From contig NZ_LMNX01000002.1 in the NCBI RefSeq assembly GCF_001423425.1, forward strand, positions 434,001 to 498,000: DNA of 64,000 bases. The letters run 5' to 3'. The DNA is from Rhizobium sp. Leaf306. GTDB taxonomy: Bacteria; Pseudomonadota; Alphaproteobacteria; Rhizobiales; Rhizobiaceae. Position numbers and translations under genes: made by a program. Below, piece by piece: positions 60,669 through 64,000 of this stretch (positions within the stretch are counted from its first letter, which is position 1; every line of letters begins with the position of its first letter). A model generated the notes under the pieces. The model saw only the letters and a program-made list of their open reading frames with translations, was not told where the DNA came from and ran no database searches.

Positions 60669-61402
60669 TGGCGATGCGGATCACGCTCGAAGTCTGTGTC
60701 GATACGCCTGAGGGGTTCGAGGCGGCTGTGGCAGGCGGGGCCGACCGGATCGAACTCTGCGCGGCGCTCGATCTGGGCGGACTGACGCCCTCGCCGGGGC
60801 TGATGGCACTGGCGGCGAAAGCGTCGACCCCGGTCTATGCGATGATCCGACCGAGGGCAGGGGATTTCGTCTTCGGTCTCGGTGACGAGGCCGCGATGCT
60901 CGGCGATATCGACGCTGTGCGGTCCGCCGGGTTGGCGGGTGTGGTGATCGGTGCGAATCTGGCCGACGGCCGTCTCGATGTGGCGCTGCTCGAACGCCTG
61001 ATGCGACATGCTGACGGTCTCGGTGTGACGCTGCACCGTGCCTTCGATCTGGTGCCTGATCCGGTTGAGGCCCTCGACGTGGCGATGACGCTCGGCGTTG
61101 AGCGCATCCTGACGTCCGGGCTGGTTCCGCGCGCCATAGACGGCGTGAACCTGTTGAAGCAACTGGTCGATCAAGCCGGGACACGGTTGTCGATCATGCC
61201 GGGCAGCGGGGTCACGCCGGCAAACGTTGTCGAATTGTTGAACTGCACCGGTGCCCGCGAGGTCCACGGCTCCTGCCGCGCTGTTCTCAAGCGCGGTGAC
61301 AGCAGGGCTGTCGAGTTCGGTTTTGAGGCTACGCAATCATACCGGACAAGCGAAGTCATCGTGCGCGAGATGCGGACGATCTTGGATGGTGTCGGCAGCT
61401 GA
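60668..61402 (+). CDS. cutC: CutC family copper homeostasis protein
   Basis: A 244-residue TIM-barrel protein. Family blocks: LEVCVDTPEGFEAAVAGGAD, RIELCAALDLGGLTPSPGLM, MIRPRAGDFVF, VTLHRAFDLVPDPVEALD and IMPGSGVTPANVVELL. The name comes from E. coli copper-sensitivity work that is disputed; the biochemical role is open. Its ATG overlaps the ROK stop by one base, and such ROK-cutC pairing suggests a link to amino-sugar metabolism rather than copper. It is convergent with fixK. Confidence 0.92.
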   Translation: MAMRITLEVCVDTPEGFEAAVAGGADRIELCAALDLGGLTPSPGLMALAAKASTPVYAMIRPRAGDFVFGLGDEAAMLGDIDAVRSAGLAGVVIGANLADGRLDVALLERLMRHADGLGVTLHRAFDLVPDPVEALDVAMTLGVERILTSGLVPRAIDGVNLLKQLVDQAGTRLSIMPGSGVTPANVVELLNCTGAREVHGSCRAVLKRGDSRAVEFGFEATQSYRTSEVIVREMRTILDGVGS

Positions 61403-61410
61403 GGGTTCGC

Positions 61411-62052
61411 TCAGGCGCAGAGGCTGGCGAGGGCCTTGAAGTCCTGGATCTGCACGCAGCGGACGCTTTGCAGTTTGATCAGGTTGGATGCGCGCAGCTT
61501 TGCGAACACACGCGAAACGGTTTCGATCGTCAGGCCGAGATAATCCGCGATGTCGAGTCTCGACATCGGCAGGTCGAAATGGTCGAGATTGCCCTGGCGG
61601 TTGGCCATGTCCAGCAGGAAGCCGGCGATGCGCTCCACCGCGGTCTGGCGGCCGATGACCGCCAAGTGCTCCTGGGCGCGCAGCATGCCGCGCAAGGCGA
61701 GCTTCAGAATGTCGTCGCCATTGCCGGGCTGGGAAAACCTGCGCAGTCCCGTCGGAACGATCGCTTCCGCAAAAAAGGCATGCGTGCGGTCGGCTTCAAA
61801 ACCAAAGGTCTCGCCGGCAAGGTAGAAGCCGATGACCTGACGGCGGCCATCGGACAGCAGCCGATGGAGGCGGACGGCGCCGAATTCGACCTCGTAGAAC
61901 GTGCCGGATTTCTCGCCGGGCGTGTAGATTTCCTTGCCGCCGGCATAGGTCTGGACCTGGGTAACCCGGGTGACTGGTGCGGAGGAACACGGAAACGCGA
62001 TCGGCGTTGCGTTTAGCATCTTTGCCTGGGCGTTCGCGACCGGAGCGTTCAC
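61411..62052 (-). CDS. fixK: FixK-type Crp/Fnr transcriptional regulator
   Basis: A 213-residue activator of the microaerobic regulon. The sensor domain lacks the N-terminal Cys cluster of oxygen-sensing FNR, as expected for FixK. The helix-turn-helix recognition region is MSRLDIADYLGLTIETVSRV, with the Glu-x2-Ser-Arg DNA contacts for TTGAT-type boxes. It lies in a fixL-fixJ-receiver-fixK series on one strand, with a FixJ-like site upstream, so it should be switched on by phosphorylated FixJ at low oxygen. Confidence 0.88.
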   Translation of the reverse strand: MNAPVANAQAKMLNATPIAFPCSSAPVTRVTQVQTYAGGKEIYTPGEKSGTFYEVEFGAVRLHRLLSDGRRQVIGFYLAGETFGFEADRTHAFFAEAIVPTGLRRFSQPGNGDDILKLALRGMLRAQEHLAVIGRQTAVERIAGFLLDMANRQGNLDHFDLPMSRLDIADYLGLTIETVSRVFAKLRASNLIKLQSVRCVQIQDFKALASLCA

Positions 62053-62120
62053 GGCTCTTCCTCCAAGTGATCAGAGCTAGGATGCCGCAAGCCACTCGTC
62101 GGCGATATTGAGGTGTCTCC

Positions 62121-62138
62121 CTACGGAGTTCTACGTAG
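62121..62138 (-). promoter_or_regulatory. Candidate FixJ binding site upstream of fixK
   Basis: CTACGGAGTTCTACGTAG, with CTACG/CGTAG inverted arms; minus strand reads CTACGTAGAACTCCGTAG. It resembles the TACGTAG-N-TTCCGTA-type FixJ box as I recall it. About 70 bp before the fixK ATG, overlapping the end of the receiver gene. Confidence 0.5.
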
Positions 62139-62502
62139 CAACCGGTGCTGGCGTGGCGTGGCTCAGATGGGCGAAATCCCTCACCATCCGCAGGAGTTCG
62201 GCACCATCGAACGGCTTTATCAGGATGCGCGCCGTGTTTTTGGATGGGATCGGCGTCATTCCGTCTGCCAGCATGATGAAACGGCTGGGAGAGTCGAGAA
62301 GCTTGTGCTGGGCGTCGAGGTTGCCGTGGACTTCGTGGGAGTCGATGATCGTGCACGCGGACGAGGCTGCCGAAGCGTGGCCCGCGCACCAGCTTTCATA
62401 GGAGAGGACCTGAAAACCTTCGACCTCCAGCGCGAACGCCAGCGACTGTCTAAGCCCGGCATCCGGAGCGATCACTGCAATAGTGGTCGAGGGTGACAAC
62501 AC
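62131..62502 (-). CDS. Small receiver-like protein in the fix cluster
   Basis: A 123-residue protein with receiver-domain pattern: TTIAVIAPDAGLRQSLAFAL, CTIIDSHEVHG with the likely phospho-acceptor Asp54, and ARILIKPFDGAELLRMV with the conserved Lys. The usual acidic pair is reduced to one Asp (Asp14 in APDAG), so phosphorylation may be weak or absent. No output domain. It lies between fixJ and fixK with an FNR/FixK-type box before it, suggesting feedback control of the fix cascade. Similar small receivers are known in rhizobial fix regions. Confidence 0.75.
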   Translation of the reverse strand: MLSPSTTIAVIAPDAGLRQSLAFALEVEGFQVLSYESWCAGHASAASSACTIIDSHEVHGNLDAQHKLLDSPSRFIMLADGMTPIPSKNTARILIKPFDGAELLRMVRDFAHLSHATPAPVAT

Positions 62503-62582
62503 GTGGACTATCCAGGATCCGGGGGGCGCTAGGGCGACATTGGACGCCGATTGTAATATGCGCGCCGCGCCCCAAGCGGACT

Positions 62583-62596
62583 TTGCGTTAGATCAA
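62583..62596. promoter_or_regulatory. Candidate FNR/FixK box (anaerobox)
   Basis: TTGCG-TTAG-ATCAA, against the consensus TTGAT-N4-ATCAA. It lies about 80 bp before the receiver ATG at 62502. Confidence 0.6.
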
Positions 62597-62642
62597 GAAG
62601 TTGCAATTAAATCGCGGATTGTCCGTTTGTTCAGGTTCGGCG

Positions 62643-63263
62643 TCACTCCTGGTCGAAGCCGGCCGCCATGGTCATCCGAACCAGTTGCGGCAGGCTGCGC
62701 GCCCGCATCTTGGCCATCACGTTGGCGCGGTGGACTTCAACCGTCCGGGGGCTGATGTCGAGATCGTAGGCGATCGACTTGTTCGGCAAGCCGGCAACGA
62801 CTGCCAAAAGGACCTGGCGCTCGCGATCGCTGAGCGACTGGAGGCGGCTCAACACTTCCTGCACCTCGGTCACTTCCGTCGGCTTTTCGACGAGAAGCTT
62901 GGCAGCCCGCTCGATTGCTTCGATGATGGTCGTATCGTCGAACGGTTTTTCGATGAAATCGACAGCGCCGGCCTTCATTGCTTCCACTGCCATTGCCACG
63001 TCGCCGTGGCCGGTTATGAAGATCACAGGCATCCGGATCTTCTGGGCGGCGAGTGACCTGATCAGCTCGAGACCCCCGATATCGGGCATCCTGAGGTCGC
63101 TGATGAGCAGGGCGTTGCGAGTTCCGGGCGCAAATTTCAGGAAGGCTGTCGCGCTTTCATGCACGCGCACGGCAAATCCGTTCATCGTCAGCATGAAGGC
63201 GAGCGACTTGCGCACCGGCTCCTCATCGTCGACGATATGCACCACGTAGTCAGCGGTCGGCAT
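62643..63263 (-). CDS. fixJ: Response regulator FixJ
   Basis: A 206-residue activator. The receiver has [18 protein letters not shown], phospho-acceptor Asp56 in [13 protein letters not shown] and [12 protein letters not shown]; the LuxR helix-turn-helix is [18 protein letters not shown] and [22 protein letters not shown] 63263 overlaps the fixL stop by about 14 bp, so the two are translationally coupled. Phosphorylated FixJ activates fixK. Confidence 0.93.
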   Translation of the reverse strand: MPTADYVVHIVDDEEPVRKSLAFMLTMNGFAVRVHESATAFLKFAPGTRNALLISDLRMPDIGGLELIRSLAAQKIRMPVIFITGHGDVAMAVEAMKAGAVDFIEKPFDDTTIIEAIERAAKLLVEKPTEVTEVQEVLSRLQSLSDRERQVLLAVVAGLPNKSIAYDLDISPRTVEVHRANVMAKMRARSLPQLVRMTMAAGFDQE

Positions 63264-64000
63264 TCTCTTCGTCCTCCTTGTACAACGGCAGCGTGAACCG
63301 GAACGTGGCACCTCCGGCGACATTTCGGGTGACCACCATCTCACCGTCATGGGCTTCGATAATACGTTTGCATATCGAAAGTCCGATTCCCATACCACCC
63401 GCCTTGGTCGTCACGAATGGCTTGAACAATTGGGCCTCGATCTCCTCCGCAATCCCGGGGCCTGTGTCTTCGACGACCACAGCCACGTGCTCGTCGTCCT
63501 GGACCAGCGTGCGGATCGTGAGCTCTTTCCGCTCACTGTCGCGCATCGCTTCGATTGCGTTGCGCATCAGATTGGTCAGGACCTGCTGGATCTGGATCTT
63601 GTCAGCGACGACGATTTCCGGGCCGTCGTTGAATTCGAACATCGTCCGCACGCCGTTTTCCCGAGAGCCGACCAAGGCCAGAGCCGCGGCTTCTTCAATC
63701 AGCCGGCGTATGTTGTGGGGCGCTTTTTCCGTTTCACCCTTCGTCACGAATTCGCGCAGGTGCTTGATGATCTGCCCGGCGCGGAGCGATTGGTTGCCGG
63801 CTTCCTTCAGCGCGTCTCGCAATCGCGACGCCATGTCGTCGTCCATGTCCCGCAGGAGTCTTGCGCAGCCGTGGACATAGTTCGCGATGGCCGAAAGCGG
63901 TTGGTTCAGTTCATGGGCAAGGGTCGAGGCCATTTCACCCATCTCGTTCAGTCGCGCGAGACGGGCAACTTCACCCTGCATTTCCTGCAATCGTGCCGCC
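63250..64000 (-). CDS. fixL: Sensor histidine kinase FixL (partial, 3' part)
   Basis: The C-terminal 250 residues of a sensor kinase, running off the right edge. The H-box is [20 protein letters not shown], the N-box [15 protein letters not shown]1 VVEDTGPGI and G2 [20 protein letters not shown]. The heme-PAS domain of FixL lies outside the window, so the name rests on the adjacent fixJ and fixK and the close match to rhizobial FixL kinase domains. Confidence 0.88.
   Translation of the reverse strand, partial: AARLQEMQGEVARLARLNEMGEMASTLAHELNQPLSAIANYVHGCARLLRDMDDDMASRLRDALKEAGNQSLRAGQIIKHLREFVTKGETEKAPHNIRRLIEEAAALALVGSRENGVRTMFEFNDGPEIVVADKIQIQQVLTNLMRNAIEAMRDSERKELTIRTLVQDDEHVAVVVEDTGPGIAEEIEAQLFKPFVTTKAGGMGIGLSICKRIIEAHDGEMVVTRNVAGGATFRFTLPLYKEDEENADR

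Overview
The window reads as a chromosome segment of an alphaproteobacterium of the family Rhizobiaceae (Rhizobium/Agrobacterium/Neorhizobium/Shinella-like). The grounds are high GC and codon use, a dnaG-rpoD order with an RpoD whose N-terminus looks rhizobial, DUF930 and DUF1236 family proteins, a fixL-fixJ-fixK regulatory block, and a galactarate locus (TRAP transporter, Gli, Gci, KdgD) laid out like the characterised Agrobacterium one. Genus and species cannot be fixed from sequence reading alone.

Region by region. 1-9.4 kb is housekeeping: the 5' part of carA, a YqeY/GatB-like protein, dnaG, rpoD, a DUF930 protein with a TonB-like N-terminus, YjbQ, a small exported protein and a SIMPL-domain protein. 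9.63-20.69 kb is an integrated genomic island of about 11 kb. It sits in the 3' end of a CAT-anticodon tRNA (probably tRNA-Ile2) and is bounded by 19-bp direct repeats. It carries a tyrosine integrase, a DUF262-HEPN pair, a serine resolvase with inverted repeats upstream, a KAP-type P-loop NTPase divergent from a three-gene operon led by a PD-(D/E)XK nuclease, a broken serine recombinase, and a stand-alone reverse transcriptase with a YADN active-site motif. This is the accessory and probably defence-related part of the window. 20.7-25.4 kb is sparse, with a GSCFA-domain protein, a DUF6508 protein and small unknown or exported proteins.

25.4-33.5 kb is catabolic. A branched-chain-type ABC transporter (livHMGF order) without its periplasmic binding protein is coupled to a signal-less PhnD-like protein and to a histidine-ammonia-lyase-family protein lacking the MIO-forming Ala-Ser-Gly. 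A separate unit follows with uronate dehydrogenase and a ketoglutarate-semialdehyde-type dehydrogenase. 33.5-38.9 kb is a siderophore uptake locus: two siderophore-interacting reductases, an AraC regulator and a TonB-dependent receptor, with palindromes in the control regions. 38.95-49.3 kb mixes tRNA-Ser(GCT), a 1-Cys peroxiredoxin, a NarL-type two-component pair, a PAP2 phosphatase, a FrcK-like P-loop kinase, two Crp/Fnr paralogues around a single-domain receiver, and peptidase T.

49.4-56.1 kb is the galactarate/galacturonate operon: dctM-dctQ-dctP, gli, gci, kdgD and a GntR/FadR regulator. With uronate dehydrogenase and the semialdehyde dehydrogenase at 31-33.5 kb it makes a complete oxidative route from galacturonate to 2-oxoglutarate. 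A shared CATGTATGATGA motif in both control regions suggests one regulator for both loci. 56.2-61.4 kb holds a DUF922 protein, an M20 carboxypeptidase, a fused glyoxalase/hydrolase of MhqO-MhqD type, a ROK kinase and cutC. 61.4-64 kb holds fixK, a small receiver protein, fixJ and the 3' part of fixL on the minus strand, with a candidate FixJ site before fixK and an FNR/FixK-type box before the receiver gene.
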